Shown: piece after piece, positions 1 to 13,390 of the stretch
Layout of the letters: the number at the start of each line of letters is the position of its first letter
Position numbering within the stretch: the first letter of the stretch is position 1
From: Corynebacterium macginleyi
Lineage (GTDB): Bacteria > Actinomycetota > Actinomycetes > Mycobacteriales > Mycobacteriaceae
NCBI RefSeq assembly: GCF_003688935.1
Contig: NZ_REGE01000006.1
Span: 1 to 64,000 of the forward strand
Direction of reading: 5' to 3'
DNA length: 64,000 nt
Notes under the pieces: model-generated
The model's input: only the letters and a program-made list of their open reading frames with translations
Told to the model about the DNA's origin: nothing
Database searches by the model: none
Position numbers and translations under genes: made by a program

Positions 1-53
1 TGAACCAGGTATGCAGTACTACATTAAGTAGTGTGAGTGCACTGGTTAGGTAA

Positions 54-70
54 CAGGCCATAGGGCCTGG
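54..70. other. Short inverted repeat
   Basis: A short dyad with arms caggcc and ggcctg around an ATA loop lies in the leader region before the sortase gene. It is adjacent to a stronger hairpin and may be part of the 3' end of a transcript entering the window. Function is unknown. Confidence 0.3.
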
Positions 71-81
71 GCACACCATGT

Positions 82-117
82 CCCCCTTCAGGGTGTCTCT
101 GTACACTCTGAAGGGGG
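82..117 (+). terminator. Strong hairpin, probable terminator of an upstream gene
   Basis: Two 15-base arms (cccccttcagggtgt and acactctgaaggggg, one G-U pair) enclose a 6-base loop. There is no clean T-run, only a T-rich stretch about 10 bases downstream. It probably ends a transcript from a gene left of the window, because the sortase gene starts 48 bases further on with its own ribosome binding site. Confidence 0.5.
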
Positions 118-165
118 TAACCCATTTTATGAGCTATTGAGAAGAGTAATTGAGGAGATTGGGTA

Positions 166-903
166 ATGTCTGAGGATACGGGTCGCGAGGAATCCCCAAC
201 CCGGGGTAAGAAGTTTGGTTTTATCGCGCTGATAGCGGCGGTAGTTCTGTTGCTAACCCTGGTGGTTGTCGGCCTTACTATTGGAGGGGGCGATAAAGAC
301 GGTAGTGATGGATCGAGCGCAGATACGTCTGTGGGTGAAGGCCCGGACGTTAAGGGTGATGCGTACGTTGATGATTCTGGCGCGCAGGAGCATGAATTCG
401 AAGCGGCCCCGGGGCAATTCCCTGGTTTCGGGGCGATGTCCCTGGGTATTGATGGTCAATATGCTGCCGTGGATCCGGTTCAGGTGACTGACCAGGGCGT
501 GCTGTTGCCGCCACATGATGTCACTCGTCTGGGTTGGTATTCGGCTTCGGCTGTGCCTGGTGATGGTGGCAATGTCGGATCTAGCGTGATTACCGGGCAT
601 GTGAATTACCAGGGCCAGGGAACTGGTTACGCGGAGAAATTTACCCGGCTGCAGCTCAACCAGGAATTTACTGTGGTTATTGATGGGCAGGAGCGTTTGT
701 TCCGCGTGACGGAAAAGCCGTATCGTTTGGCTAAGGGTTCGGATTTCCCGGATGTGGTCAATGACACCGATGGTCCGAATCGCTTGGTCCTTATCACCTG
801 CGGTGGCAAGTTTATCGGCGGTGCGCTGGGGTATGAGGACAATATCATTACCGTGGCAGAGCCTGTCGTTCCTCCGGCTCCGCCGGAAGCACCCCAGGTT
901 TAG
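166..903 (+). CDS. Class F sortase-like membrane-anchored transpeptidase
   Basis: The 245-residue protein has a short cytoplasmic N-terminus, one membrane segment at about residues 17-41, a low-complexity Gly/Asp/Ser linker, and a sortase fold from about residue 90. The catalytic His is in SSVITGHVNY (His145) and the catalytic Cys in LVLITCGG (Cys212), the class F arrangement. Known family members cleave and transpeptidate or hydrolyse secreted substrates at the cell wall. Where class F sortases usually have the catalytic Arg (Y-R-D-N), this protein reads Y-E-D-N (Glu224), so activity may be altered. No pilin or LPXTG substrate gene is adjacent. The ATG follows a gaggag motif. The C-terminus ends in a Pro-rich tail. 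Confidence 0.8.
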   Translation: MSEDTGREESPTRGKKFGFIALIAAVVLLLTLVVVGLTIGGGDKDGSDGSSADTSVGEGPDVKGDAYVDDSGAQEHEFEAAPGQFPGFGAMSLGIDGQYAAVDPVQVTDQGVLLPPHDVTRLGWYSASAVPGDGGNVGSSVITGHVNYQGQGTGYAEKFTRLQLNQEFTVVIDGQERLFRVTEKPYRLAKGSDFPDVVNDTDGPNRLVLITCGGKFIGGALGYEDNIITVAEPVVPPAPPEAPQV

Positions 904-1069
904 GGTCGTGTATTAGAAGCACGGAGCGCCCGGTTCGAGGATTAATTTCCTTGGCCGGGCGTTTGTGTTTGTGCATTTCACGCATGTGCATTCTGATTTG
1001 GGCCGGGTATCTATGACATAATTTGGTGGAGTATCTGCTGCGTGGAGCGGAATCAAAAGGAGCAAAGTC

Positions 1070-2422
1070 ATGGATATTCCAGCCACCATCGCTGGTCATA
1101 TTGGCACGCCGCTGACGGGCAATGCCACAAAGGTACTGCTACTTGGCGCGGGCGAGTTGGGAAAGCAGCTGGCTATGTCTTTCCAGTCGCTGGGCCTTGA
1201 AATACACGCGGTGGATCGATACCAGGGGGCGCCGGCGCACCAAGTGGCGCACTTTAGCTATATCGCAGATATTACAGACTCCACGCAGGTCTCAGAATTG
1301 GTGCGGCAAATTCAGCCGCACTACGTGGTGCCGGAGGTTGAAGTCGTCGCGGTGGAAGCCCTTGAGCAGGTAGAGCACTACAGTGACGCTGTTGTCGTGC
1401 CCACGGCTCGTGCCTGCGCACTGACACAAGACCGGGAGCGGGTCCGTGCGGTCGCTGAAAATATTGGGCTACCGACCTCAGCGTATCGGTTTGCTTCCTC
1501 GGTGGAGGAGCTGGAAGAAGCAGCGACCGAGTTGGGGTTTCCGTGCATCGTGAAACCGGACGTCTCCACCTCAGGCAAGGGGCATATGCTGGCGCGGGAT
1601 GTGGAAGATGTGCGCCAGGCGTGGGATACCGTGCGCCGCGTGTCCTCAGATTCGCAGCGCGTGGTCGCTGAGCGCTTCGTGGACTTCGATCTTGAGGTCA
1701 CCCTTTTAGCCATCCGGTCCATTGATCCGGCCACGGGCAAATTGGCCACGTGGTTCAGCGAACCGATTGGTCACCGCCACGAGAATGGCGATTTGATTGA
1801 GGAGTGGCAGCCCACCGGCATGAGCGAAATTGCGCTGGAGAACGCCCGGTCTGTTGCGGCGCGTATCTCCAACGAGCTGGGTGGGCGCGGCGTATACGGT
1901 GTGGAGCTTTTCGTCGCCGGAGATGATGTGTACTTTTCTTCGGTCTCCCCGCGGCCTTCGGATACGGCGATGCTTACCAGTTATACGCAACGCTTTTCGC
2001 AGTTCGATCTGCATGCCCGCGCCATTTTGGGCTATCCCATCGATGCCACGTTAATAACCCCGGGCGCAAGCGTCTTTGTGCATGCGAAGGAGCCGCTTAC
2101 TGAAGTCGCCTTTACCGGCATCGCCTCCGCCCTCCACTACGCCGAGACGGACGTGAAGCTTTTTGGCAAGCCCGATGCCTATAAGGGTCGGCGGATGGGG
2201 CTTGTGACCACGACGGCGGAAACGGTAGAAGAAGCCCGCGACCGCGCCGCATTGGCGGCGCATAAGGTCGCCGTGAGCTCTACTCCTGGGCTGCTCGCGC
2301 ATGGAGGTTCGCGCGGTATCGATCCGCAGCCGAAGAATATGCCCGATATCCAAGTCGTTGAATATGAAGGTGGGGTCGAACTTGACCCCACACTGAACTC
2401 AGGGGTGGATGCTACCGACTAA
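1070..2422 (+). CDS. purT: Formate-dependent phosphoribosylglycinamide formyltransferase (GAR transformylase 2)
   Basis: PurT makes formyl-GAR from GAR, formate and ATP in purine synthesis. It is the folate-independent alternative to PurN. The 450-residue protein carries an N-terminal nucleotide-binding fold (LLGAGELGKQLAMSFQSLG at about 24-42), an ATP-grasp domain with CIVKPDVSTSGKGH and the acidic metal-binding region around VYGVELFVAGDDVYFSSVSPRPSDT, and a C-terminal lid domain. Length is somewhat above the roughly 390-400 typical of the family because of N- and C-terminal extensions. The ATG has a strong RBS (aaaggag, 8 bases upstream). It is monocistronic and convergent with fprA. Confidence 0.93.
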   Translation: MDIPATIAGHIGTPLTGNATKVLLLGAGELGKQLAMSFQSLGLEIHAVDRYQGAPAHQVAHFSYIADITDSTQVSELVRQIQPHYVVPEVEVVAVEALEQVEHYSDAVVVPTARACALTQDRERVRAVAENIGLPTSAYRFASSVEELEEAATELGFPCIVKPDVSTSGKGHMLARDVEDVRQAWDTVRRVSSDSQRVVAERFVDFDLEVTLLAIRSIDPATGKLATWFSEPIGHRHENGDLIEEWQPTGMSEIALENARSVAARISNELGGRGVYGVELFVAGDDVYFSSVSPRPSDTAMLTSYTQRFSQFDLHARAILGYPIDATLITPGASVFVHAKEPLTEVAFTGIASALHYAETDVKLFGKPDAYKGRRMGLVTTTAETVEEARDRAALAAHKVAVSSTPGLLAHGGSRGIDPQPKNMPDIQVVEYEGGVELDPTLNSGVDATD

Positions 2423-2453
2423 TACCGTGGCATAGCGTAAGTTAACGCTCAAG

Positions 2454-3815
2454 TTAACGCTGTGGGCCGGCGTGCTTGACCATCTCGTCCCACTCCACAA
2501 TCTTGATCCGCTCGCGCTGGTGTGGCTCACCATTGGCGCGCTCGGCGGCATCCAAGCGGTGCCAGCCTTCCCAGGTGGTTAGGGCAATATCGCGAGACTC
2601 AAGCAGATCGATAATATCCTGCGTATTGCGTTTCGTGGCGGACTCGAGCACGCCTGCCTTGTAATCCTTAAGAAGCATATCGGTGGTGTCCTTGGCATCA
2701 GATTTAGTATTGCCAATCAAGCCCACCGGACCGCGCTTGATCCAGCCGGTGGTATAGAGGCCGGGCAGTTTTTCACCATCGACGTTAGCCAGCACGTGGC
2801 CGCCATCATTGGGCATGGTAGCGGTGGTTTCATTGAAGGGGATGCCATCGACGGACTGTGGGTAATATCCCACTGCGCGGTAGACCGCCTGCACAGGCCA
2901 CTCGGTGAACGTGCCGGTACCGCTTACGGAGCCATCGCCGTTGAGCTGGGTGCGCTCGGTTTTAATGGCGGTGACATGGCCGGCATCACCAATCACTTCG
3001 ACGGGGGACTCGAAGAAGTGGATGTAGAGCTTGTGCGGGGCATCGCCAGGCTCGCGCATAGCGTAGGACTCCAGAGTCTGGCACACCAGGTCAGTGGACT
3101 TGGCGGCGCGGCGGGCCTCTTGGGAAGCCTCGTCATACTGGATATCTTCTGGGTTGACAATGACCTCGATGGTGGGTGATTCATCGAGCTCCTTCAACTC
3201 CTTCGGCGTGTACTTGGCCTGCGCCGGCCCGCGGCGGCCAAAGACGTGGATCTCCTTGGCGCGGTTTTTCTTCAGCGAGGCGTAAACGTTGTCCGGAATC
3301 TCCGTGACCAGCAGCTCATCAGCAGTTTTGGCCAGGATGCGGGACACGTCGAGCGAAACATTGCCCACACCCACGACGGCGACGGATTCCGCGGAGAGGT
3401 CCCAGTCGCGCTCGAAGTTGGGGTTGCCGTCATAAAAGCCCACGAATTCACCGGCCCCGTAGTTGCCCTCGAGGTCCTCACCGGGGATACCCATTGCCTT
3501 ATCGGCGGTGGCACCGGTAGCAAAGACGATGGCGTCATAGTAATCGCGCATCTCCGTAACGGTGATGTCCTTGCCCACTTCGATATTGCCCAGGAAGCGG
3601 ATTTCCTCCTTCTCCATGATGTTGTGCAGTGAGCGAACGATGCCCTTGATGCGCGGGTGATCTGGGGCGACGCCGTAGCGAATCAAGCCAAAGGGCGCGG
3701 GCATCTTTTCAAAGAGATCGATCTGGACGTCCACGTCGGATTTTACGAGGAGGTCAGAGGCGTAGATACCGGCCGGTCCGGATCCGACCACGGCGACACG
3801 CAAGGGGCTAGTCAT
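2454..3815 (-). CDS. fprA: Ferredoxin/NADP+ reductase, adrenodoxin-reductase type
   Basis: An FAD- and NADPH-binding flavoprotein of 453 residues that passes electrons between NADPH and ferredoxin. The N-terminal FAD dinucleotide fold is VAVVGSGPAGIYASDLL (8-24). The NADP-binding fold is SVAVVGVGNVSLDVSRIL near 164-181. The C-terminal family signature is GLYTTGWIKRGPVGLIGNTKSDA. Length and motif order match mycobacterial FprA and mitochondrial adrenodoxin reductase. The start is ATG with aaagga upstream. The gene is transcribed divergently from pta across a 228-base spacer. No ferredoxin gene is adjacent. Confidence 0.92.
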   Translation of the reverse strand: MTSPLRVAVVGSGPAGIYASDLLVKSDVDVQIDLFEKMPAPFGLIRYGVAPDHPRIKGIVRSLHNIMEKEEIRFLGNIEVGKDITVTEMRDYYDAIVFATGATADKAMGIPGEDLEGNYGAGEFVGFYDGNPNFERDWDLSAESVAVVGVGNVSLDVSRILAKTADELLVTEIPDNVYASLKKNRAKEIHVFGRRGPAQAKYTPKELKELDESPTIEVIVNPEDIQYDEASQEARRAAKSTDLVCQTLESYAMREPGDAPHKLYIHFFESPVEVIGDAGHVTAIKTERTQLNGDGSVSGTGTFTEWPVQAVYRAVGYYPQSVDGIPFNETTATMPNDGGHVLANVDGEKLPGLYTTGWIKRGPVGLIGNTKSDAKDTTDMLLKDYKAGVLESATKRNTQDIIDLLESRDIALTTWEGWHRLDAAERANGEPHQRERIKIVEWDEMVKHAGPQR

Positions 3816-3859
3816 CTGTTTAGGGTGTCCTTTCTTTGGGTTTTCTCATATTCTACGCG

Positions 3860-3881
3860 GTGACACTGTTTTAATTGTCAC
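3860..3881. promoter_or_regulatory. Inverted repeat in the fprA-pta divergent spacer
   Basis: Arms gtgaca and tgtcac are separated by 10 bases in the spacer between divergent fprA and pta. It resembles an operator by position, but the spacing does not fit the GlxR consensus (TGTGA-N6-TCACA). The cognate regulator is unknown. Confidence 0.35.
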
Positions 3882-3892
3882 GGTGCTCACAA

Positions 3893-3912
3893 CACCCCAG
3901 TTTGGGAGGGTG
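3893..3912. promoter_or_regulatory. Possible RamA boxes upstream of pta-ackA
   Basis: Closely spaced accccag and gggagggt motifs match the loose RamA box known from C. glutamicum (A followed by 4-6 C, or the complement). RamA activates pta-ack in that species. The motif is short and degenerate, so this is inference from position. Confidence 0.3.
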
Positions 3913-4043
3913 CCAAGGCGCGGAAAAGCGGCTTGTTCACGTACAGTGGAGAAGTCACCACGTGCTGATAGCTGTGATGTAAGGCATGGTGTTACGGCGC
4001 GTGTACTCAGTGTTTCCGTGACGGAAAAGGAAAGGTAATCTGC

Positions 4044-5411
4044 ATGTCTGCATCCCAGTCCACAGTGTTAAGCGCCATCGGCCGAGGTTTCGATGGTCTC
4101 GATATTCCCTCCTTGGCGTCTAGCCTTGACGCTGAACTGCTGCGTTTAGAAGATTGTGAACCCACGGTGGCGGATGTGTTAGCCAAGGCACCCGCCACCG
4201 CTGCACGTGCGCTGGTTATCCAGGGTACCGGCGAGGTTTCCTTCGATGCTGAGGTCGCCGCTGCCCTGGGCCTGCCGCTGGTCATCATTTCTGGCGCGCC
4301 AGAGCGCGCTACGGAGCTGGCACAGCGCAAGGCCGAGTCGCTCGGCGCCACCGTGGCAGGCGTTTTCACCGACCTGGAATCCGTGCCTGGTGCGCTTAAG
4401 ACCGCAGAGGAGACCGCGCCCGTTATGTCCGCGGATCTTTTCCAAAAACAGCTCATCGAACAGGCCCGCACCACCGGATCCCACATCGTCTTGCCAGAGG
4501 GCGATGATGACCGCATCCTGAAAGCTGCCGATGCTCTTTTGCGCGATGAGGTTGCCCGGCTCACCATCTTGGGCAAAGAATCCGATATCCAGGCCCGTGC
4601 CACTGAGCTAGGGCTTGATATTTCGGGCGCCGAGATTATTGACCACTTGGAATCGCCGCTTGCTGAGGAGTTCGCCGCCGATTTCGCGGAACTGCGCAAG
4701 AAGAAGGGTGTAACCCTGGAGCAGGCCCGCGAGACCATGCAGGACATCTCCTACTTTGCCACCATGATGGTCCACAAGGGGCTGGCTGACGGCATGGTCT
4801 CCGGCGCTGCCCACACCACCGCGCACACCATTAAGCCGTCGTTCCAGATCATCAAGACCAAGCCGAATGCCTCGGTGGTGTCCTCCATCTTCCTGATGGT
4901 CATGCGCGGGCGCCTCTGGGCCTTCGGCGACTGCGCCGTCAACCCGAACCCGACCGCGGAACAGCTCGGTGAAATTGCTGTTGTCTCCGCGCAGACCGCA
5001 TCCCAATTTGGTATCGACCCACGCGTGGCCATGCTGTCCTACTCCACTGGAGATTCCGGCAGCGGCCCGGATGTTGAGCGCGCCATCGAGGCCGTCGCGG
5101 CAGCCAAGAAGCTCGACTCCTCGGTGAAGGTGGATGGGCCGCTGCAATTTGACGCTGCATGCGATCCCGGCGTTGCCGCAAAGAAGATGCCGGATTCTGA
5201 TGTCGCAGGTCAGGCCAATGTCTTTGTCTTCCCTGATCTGGATGCCGGCAATATTGGTTATAAGACCGCGCAGCGCACCGGTGGCGCCTTGGCCGTGGGC
5301 CCCATCCTGCAGGGCCTAAACAAGCCGGTCAACGATTTATCCCGCGGCGCTACCGTTCCGGACATCATCAATACCGTCGCCATTACCGCTATTCAGGCTG
5401 GAGAGAAATAA
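4044..5411 (+). CDS. pta: Phosphate acetyltransferase
   Basis: Converts acetyl-CoA and phosphate to acetyl phosphate, and the reverse during acetate use. The 455-residue protein has a short N-terminal region (1-125) and the catalytic PTA_PTB domain from about residue 130, beginning FQKQLIEQARTTGSHIVLPEGDDDRIL. It includes MMVHKGLADGMVSGAAHTTA and the C-terminal MLSYSTGDSGSGPDVERA. Length agrees with actinobacterial Pta, shorter than enterobacterial Pta. The ATG is preceded by aaggaaagg. The stop codon TAA is followed directly by the ackA ATG, so the genes are co-transcribed and probably translationally coupled. Confidence 0.95.
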   Translation: MSASQSTVLSAIGRGFDGLDIPSLASSLDAELLRLEDCEPTVADVLAKAPATAARALVIQGTGEVSFDAEVAAALGLPLVIISGAPERATELAQRKAESLGATVAGVFTDLESVPGALKTAEETAPVMSADLFQKQLIEQARTTGSHIVLPEGDDDRILKAADALLRDEVARLTILGKESDIQARATELGLDISGAEIIDHLESPLAEEFAADFAELRKKKGVTLEQARETMQDISYFATMMVHKGLADGMVSGAAHTTAHTIKPSFQIIKTKPNASVVSSIFLMVMRGRLWAFGDCAVNPNPTAEQLGEIAVVSAQTASQFGIDPRVAMLSYSTGDSGSGPDVERAIEAVAAAKKLDSSVKVDGPLQFDAACDPGVAAKKMPDSDVAGQANVFVFPDLDAGNIGYKTAQRTGGALAVGPILQGLNKPVNDLSRGATVPDIINTVAITAIQAGEK

Positions 5412-6635
5412 ATGTCATACCTACTTGTCCTCAACTCAGGCTCCTCGTCCATCAAGTTTCAGCTGGTGGACCCAACCGTTAGTGCCACGGATGCTCCACT
5501 CGTATCTGGCCTCGTGGAACAAGTCGGCGAGCCCAATGGTGCTATTACCATCAAGGTCGGCGGGGAAAAATTTAGGGAAGAACTAGAAATTCCTGATCAC
5601 TCCTTTGGCCTGAAGCGCTCCTTTGACTTGATGGATGACCATCAGGTGGGGCCGAAAGACGTCGATATCATTGCCGTGGGACACCGCGTGGTGCACGGTG
5701 GCCACGTCTTTTCGGAGCCGCAGCTCATCGAAGATTCGATTGAATCACAGATCGAGGATCTCATCCCGCTGGCCCCGCTGCACAACCCAGCCAATCTGGA
5801 TGGCATCCGCGTAGCGCGTAAGATGTTGCCCGATATTCCGCACGTGGCGGTGTTCGACACTGCATTCTTTAATACGCTGCCATCGGCGGCGGCGCTCTAT
5901 GCCATCAATAGTGAAGTCGCTAAAAAACACGATATTCGCCGCTACGGTTTCCACGGAACCTCCCACGAGTTCGTTTCCCAGCAGGTGCCGAAGCTTCTCG
6001 GCCGTGATCCGGAGGAGACACACCAGATCACGCTGCACTTGGGCAATGGTGCCTCTGCCGCGGCGATCCGCAATGGCCGTGCCATCGATACCTCCATGGG
6101 ACTTACTTCGCTGGCCGGTCTCGCTATGGGCACGCGTACCGGTGATATCGATCCGGGCATCATTTTCCACCTCGTGCGCCAGGCGGGCATGAGCATTGAC
6201 GAGGTAGATAAACTGCTCAATAAGCAATCCGGCGTCAAGGGCATCGCGGGCGTTAATGACTTCCGTACGCTGCGCGAGCACATCGACAATGGCGATCAGG
6301 ACGCATTGCTGGCGTATAACATTTACATCCACCAGTTGCGCCGCTTCATCGGCTCCTACATGATTGCCCTGGGCCGCGTGGATGCTATTACCTTCACCGC
6401 CGGTGTGGGCGAGAACGACACCGACGTGCGCCAGGACGCGCTGGACAACCTGGATATGTACGGCATCGACATTGATAAAGAGCGCAACCTTATCCGCTCC
6501 GATGAACCGCGGATAATCTCCACCGATGATTCCCCGGTCAAGGTCTTAGTCGTTCCTACCAATGAGGAACTGGCCATTGCACAGAAGTCTGCTCACCTCG
6601 CCGCCCAGGCGCGCGAGGACGGCCGGTTTAACTAG
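5412..6635 (+). CDS. ackA: Acetate kinase
   Basis: Interconverts acetyl phosphate plus ADP with acetate plus ATP, completing the Pta-AckA pathway. The 407-residue protein has the acetokinase signatures: [14 protein letters not shown] at the N-terminus, [29 protein letters not shown], the phosphate-binding LHLGNGAS, and [11 protein letters not shown] near the C-terminus. It starts at the base after the pta stop. It is convergent with pknG, and only three bases separate the two stop codons. No obvious terminator hairpin lies there. Confidence 0.96.
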   Translation: MSYLLVLNSGSSSIKFQLVDPTVSATDAPLVSGLVEQVGEPNGAITIKVGGEKFREELEIPDHSFGLKRSFDLMDDHQVGPKDVDIIAVGHRVVHGGHVFSEPQLIEDSIESQIEDLIPLAPLHNPANLDGIRVARKMLPDIPHVAVFDTAFFNTLPSAAALYAINSEVAKKHDIRRYGFHGTSHEFVSQQVPKLLGRDPEETHQITLHLGNGASAAAIRNGRAIDTSMGLTSLAGLAMGTRTGDIDPGIIFHLVRQAGMSIDEVDKLLNKQSGVKGIAGVNDFRTLREHIDNGDQDALLAYNIYIHQLRRFIGSYMIALGRVDAITFTAGVGENDTDVRQDALDNLDMYGIDIDKERNLIRSDEPRIISTDDSPVKVLVVPTNEELAIAQKSAHLAAQAREDGRFN

Positions 6636-6638
6636 GCG

Positions 6639-10332
<3,694 letters not shown>

Positions 10333-10333
<1 letters not shown>

Positions 10334-11778
10334 TAGAGGTACTCCTGGAGTCGGGGGCGGATGCCCAGCCACACCGCGAAGATAGCGCACAGGGTGAGCA
10401 GGAAGACTGCGGAGGAGACCGCGGTCATGGCGATTAAACCGCGCTCTAAGTAGGTGCGCATGGCTATGCGGGCCTGGCCTATGAGATCTGAAAGCTCGCT
10501 ATCAAGCTCATTAAAGGACTGCGCAGCAGTAGTCTCGCCATCCTCCGGATCTGTGACCGTGGCTTGATAGATTGCCTCGTCGTAGTCGCCTTCGCTCAAG
10601 GCATCCATGAGCTTTTCGTGCGATTCTTGCCACTTTTCGGTGGCGGCGCGGGTGCTTAGGATGAGCTCGGGTTCATTGACCTCCACGTCATCATCATGCA
10701 GCGCGCTCTCATAATCCCCCAGCGCCTTTTCGATGGACTCCACGGATCCGGAAAAGCTCTTGAGCGTATCTTCTTCAGAGGAGCGCAGCACCAGCGCGAG
10801 GGTTTCCGAGGTACGCGCCTGCTGTGCCTCAATCCGCGAGGCCGTCAGCGAATCCCACGGGCGCGAGGCCGTTTCAAAGCCCTGGTGGCCGGTGGACCAG
10901 GTAACAAAGTTAGAAAGCGCGCCCCAAAAAATGGCGAAGAATAGCAGCACCGTTGCGGTTAAAAAGCCGCGGTTAAACCGGCGGCGGGTCTGGCGCCACA
11001 ACCACCATTGCGCCACGATGAGGAAAAAAACCGCCGCCACAAGGCCAGATAGCGGCACCCACTGCGGCGAGGTGAGCTTTTGTTGCTCCTGGTTGACCTT
11101 CGCGGTAGTTAGCTGGAATAGCTCAGAGGCTGCCGGCAAGATATGCTCGCGCATGAGTGACGAGGCATTGGACATATAGGAGTTAGCCACGGCATTGCCT
11201 ACGCGGTGATTCGAGCGCGCCTTCTCAATCATTGCCGTATAAATCGGCAGCTGGCGCTGGATGAAGGTAACGAGATCGCGCACGCGGGCATCCTCAGGCG
11301 TGGTGCCTAAGACGGATTCGGTCGCGGCGATGGAGGCGGCATCAATCGCATCGTTATAGCGCTCGCGGTTGCTTTCTGATTCCACGCCGGCCTGCACGAA
11401 CCCGGTGGTGGCGATGGTATCAGCCACCGATAGGGAACTGTAGAGGTGGTGGGCCGCATTAGACATCGGTTCGGTGGTATTGAGTAGCTCGTCGAGGTCA
11501 GAATGGCGGGCGGCGGAAGACTGGGACATAGATAAGCCGGCAGCTCCCAATGCCACCGTGAGGATCAGGGTGACGGTAAACAGCTTGCCTGGGGTGGTAG
11601 AAGCGAAATAATAAAAATGCCGCAGCAGGCGTGCCGGGCCCGCAAACCATTCCATGGCGCGGTGGGTCAGCCCGCTTAGGGCCGGGCGAGAGGGGGCGGT
11701 AACCTCATCGAGCCAGTGATCGCTAGGGTGAGCGTCCTCATGGCGCTTCGCCTCTACCCGCACTGCCTGCTCAGTCAT
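10333..11778 (-). CDS. glnX: Membrane protein GlnX (GlnH-PknG signalling)
   Basis: A 481-residue membrane protein thought to pass the GlnH ligand signal across the membrane to PknG. Hydrophobic segments lie near residues 65-85 (LFTVTLILTVALGAAGL), 230-250 (LVAAVFFLIVAQWWLW), 262-285 (FLTATVLLFFAIFWGAL) and 453-475 (AMTAVSSAVFLLTLCAIFAVWLG). They leave two large helical extracytoplasmic regions rich in charged residues. Order and overlaps (glnX-glnH-pknG) match the C. glutamicum operon. The ATG is at 11778. The first gene of the operon is divergent from the Nudix gene. Confidence 0.9.
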
Positions 11779-11830
11779 TTATCCAGAATAACGTCCCTAG
11801 TGTGCTGGGCGCCACCATTTCCCCGCGTGT

Positions 11831-12343
11831 GTGGCTAGGATGGCACATATGTATAACCCTCGCAGTGGAGACGGCTGGGCGGCGGGCCCCAGTGGCATTC
11901 GCGTATGGGGAAAGTACGGTGCCGCCGGCCTTTTCCTCGTTGCCGGGGGTGAGGTGCTGTTGCAACATCGCGCGGCGTGGACCAATAACGGCAATACCTG
12001 GGGGATTCCCGGCGGGGCGCGGGATTTACGGGAAAGTCCTACCCAGGCTGCGCTGCGAGAAACACACGAGGAATGTGCCATCGCGCCTGCAGATGTCGAG
12101 GTGCTCGACACCCAGGTGACGGCCGGACCCTATCCCCCGGCGGGAGATTTGCCGGGGGATTGGACCTATACCACCGTACTTGCGCGCACCCGCAGCGGCC
12201 TGCGCTTGGCTACCGCCGCGAATGAGGAATCGCATGAGCTGCGTTGGGTCGGCCTGGATGAGGTGGAGACCCTGCCGCTCATCGCGCCCTTCCGCCACGC
12301 TTTTCCCGCCCTGCGGAAGCGCGTGGAAAAACTGTACCGGTAA
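11831..12343 (+). CDS. NUDIX hydrolase
   Basis: A small (up to 170 residues) pyrophosphohydrolase of unknown substrate. The Nudix box is clear: GGARDLRESPTQAALRETHEECAI, with E-x7-R-E-x2-EE and the usual Gly replaced by Ala in the last positions. The domain begins YGAAGLFLVAGGEVLLQHRA. Three in-frame starts are possible (GTG 11831, ATG 11840, ATG 11849). None has a strong RBS, so the N-terminus is uncertain. It lies just upstream of an ABC exporter, from which it is separated by about 30 bases. Confidence 0.85.
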   Translation: MARMAHMYNPRSGDGWAAGPSGIRVWGKYGAAGLFLVAGGEVLLQHRAAWTNNGNTWGIPGGARDLRESPTQAALRETHEECAIAPADVEVLDTQVTAGPYPPAGDLPGDWTYTTVLARTRSGLRLATAANEESHELRWVGLDEVETLPLIAPFRHAFPALRKRVEKLYR

Positions 12344-12367
12344 AGTATCCAAAAATATGGCACTGTA

Positions 12368-13384
12368 GTGCTCATGATTGAAATAGAAGGACTGACTAAG
12401 GATTATGGGTCTGTCCGCGCTGTTGAGGACCTTACCTTTCAGGTAAAGCCCGGTTTAGTTACCGGCTTTTTGGGGCCCAATGGTGCCGGCAAATCCACCA
12501 CTATGCGGATGATTGTGGGGCTAGACACCCCAACGGCGGGCCAGATCCGCGTTAACGGCAAACCCTACCGCGACTTGGTACACCCGCTGCGCGAGGTGGG
12601 TGCGCTTTTGGATGCAAAGGCGGTGCACCCCAACCGCACGGCCGCAAATCACCTGAGGTGGATGGCGGCGGCCAATGGCATTCCCGCCTCCCGCGTCGAT
12701 GAGGTGCTGGAGCTGGTGGGGCTTTCCGATGTCGCCGGTAAGAAAGCCGGCGGCTTTTCTCTCGGTATGGGCCAGCGCTTGGGCCTTGCTGGTGCTCTAT
12801 TGGGTGATCCCGGCATTCTTATCTTGGATGAGCCGGTCAATGGCCTGGATCCAGAGGGCATCCGCTGGGTGCGCCAGCTCGTGCGTGCGCTGGCCGCAGA
12901 AGGCCGCACCATTTTGATTTCTTCCCACCTTTTGTCCGAGATGGCCCAGACGGCGGACCACCTCGTGGTGATTGGCAAGGGGAAAATGGTCGCAGATCAG
13001 CCCACCCATGAATTCGTCCGCGGTCACTCGCAGTCCTCGGTGTATGTGCGCTCTAACCACCTCCCGGAATTCGGGCAGGCCTTGAAGAAGGAGGGCGTTT
13101 CCTTTACCGAATCCACGGATGAGGAGGGCCGCCCGCGGCTAGAGGTTATCAACCAGACCACCGAGTTCGTGGGCGAGCTGGCCTATTCCACCGGGGTGCC
13201 GCTGCATGAGCTCACCCTGAAAAAGGCCTCGCTGGAAGATGCTTTTATGGATCTCACCGGCGATGCCGTGCAGTATCACGCAGGTGCGCCAGGCGAACGT
13301 GCGCATCAGTCTGGCCAGTCCGGTAAGTCCAACGAAGCCGGCCACTCCGGTGGGTCCGCCCGCCCCAACGAGCAGGAGGTTTAA
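12368..13384 (+). CDS. ABC transporter ATP-binding protein
   Basis: The ATPase of a DrrA/CcmA-type exporter of 338 residues. Walker A is GPNGAGKST, the signature is FSLGMGQRLGLA, Walker B is ILILDEPVNGLDPEG, and the H-loop is SSHLLSEM. A C-terminal tail after about residue 300 is rich in His, Gly and Ser and looks disordered. The start is GTG 12368 or the in-frame ATG at 12374. The partner permease begins 6 bases after the stop, so the two form one operon. The substrate is not evident. Confidence 0.9.
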   Translation: MLMIEIEGLTKDYGSVRAVEDLTFQVKPGLVTGFLGPNGAGKSTTMRMIVGLDTPTAGQIRVNGKPYRDLVHPLREVGALLDAKAVHPNRTAANHLRWMAAANGIPASRVDEVLELVGLSDVAGKKAGGFSLGMGQRLGLAGALLGDPGILILDEPVNGLDPEGIRWVRQLVRALAAEGRTILISSHLLSEMAQTADHLVVIGKGKMVADQPTHEFVRGHSQSSVYVRSNHLPEFGQALKKEGVSFTESTDEEGRPRLEVINQTTEFVGELAYSTGVPLHELTLKKASLEDAFMDLTGDAVQYHAGAPGERAHQSGQSGKSNEAGHSGGSARPNEQEV

Positions 13385-13390
13385 TCTGCC

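Noticed and set aside
2423..2453. Repeat gttaacgct at the purT-fprA junction as a terminator
   Set aside because: The two copies are direct rather than well-paired inverted arms and there is no T-run.
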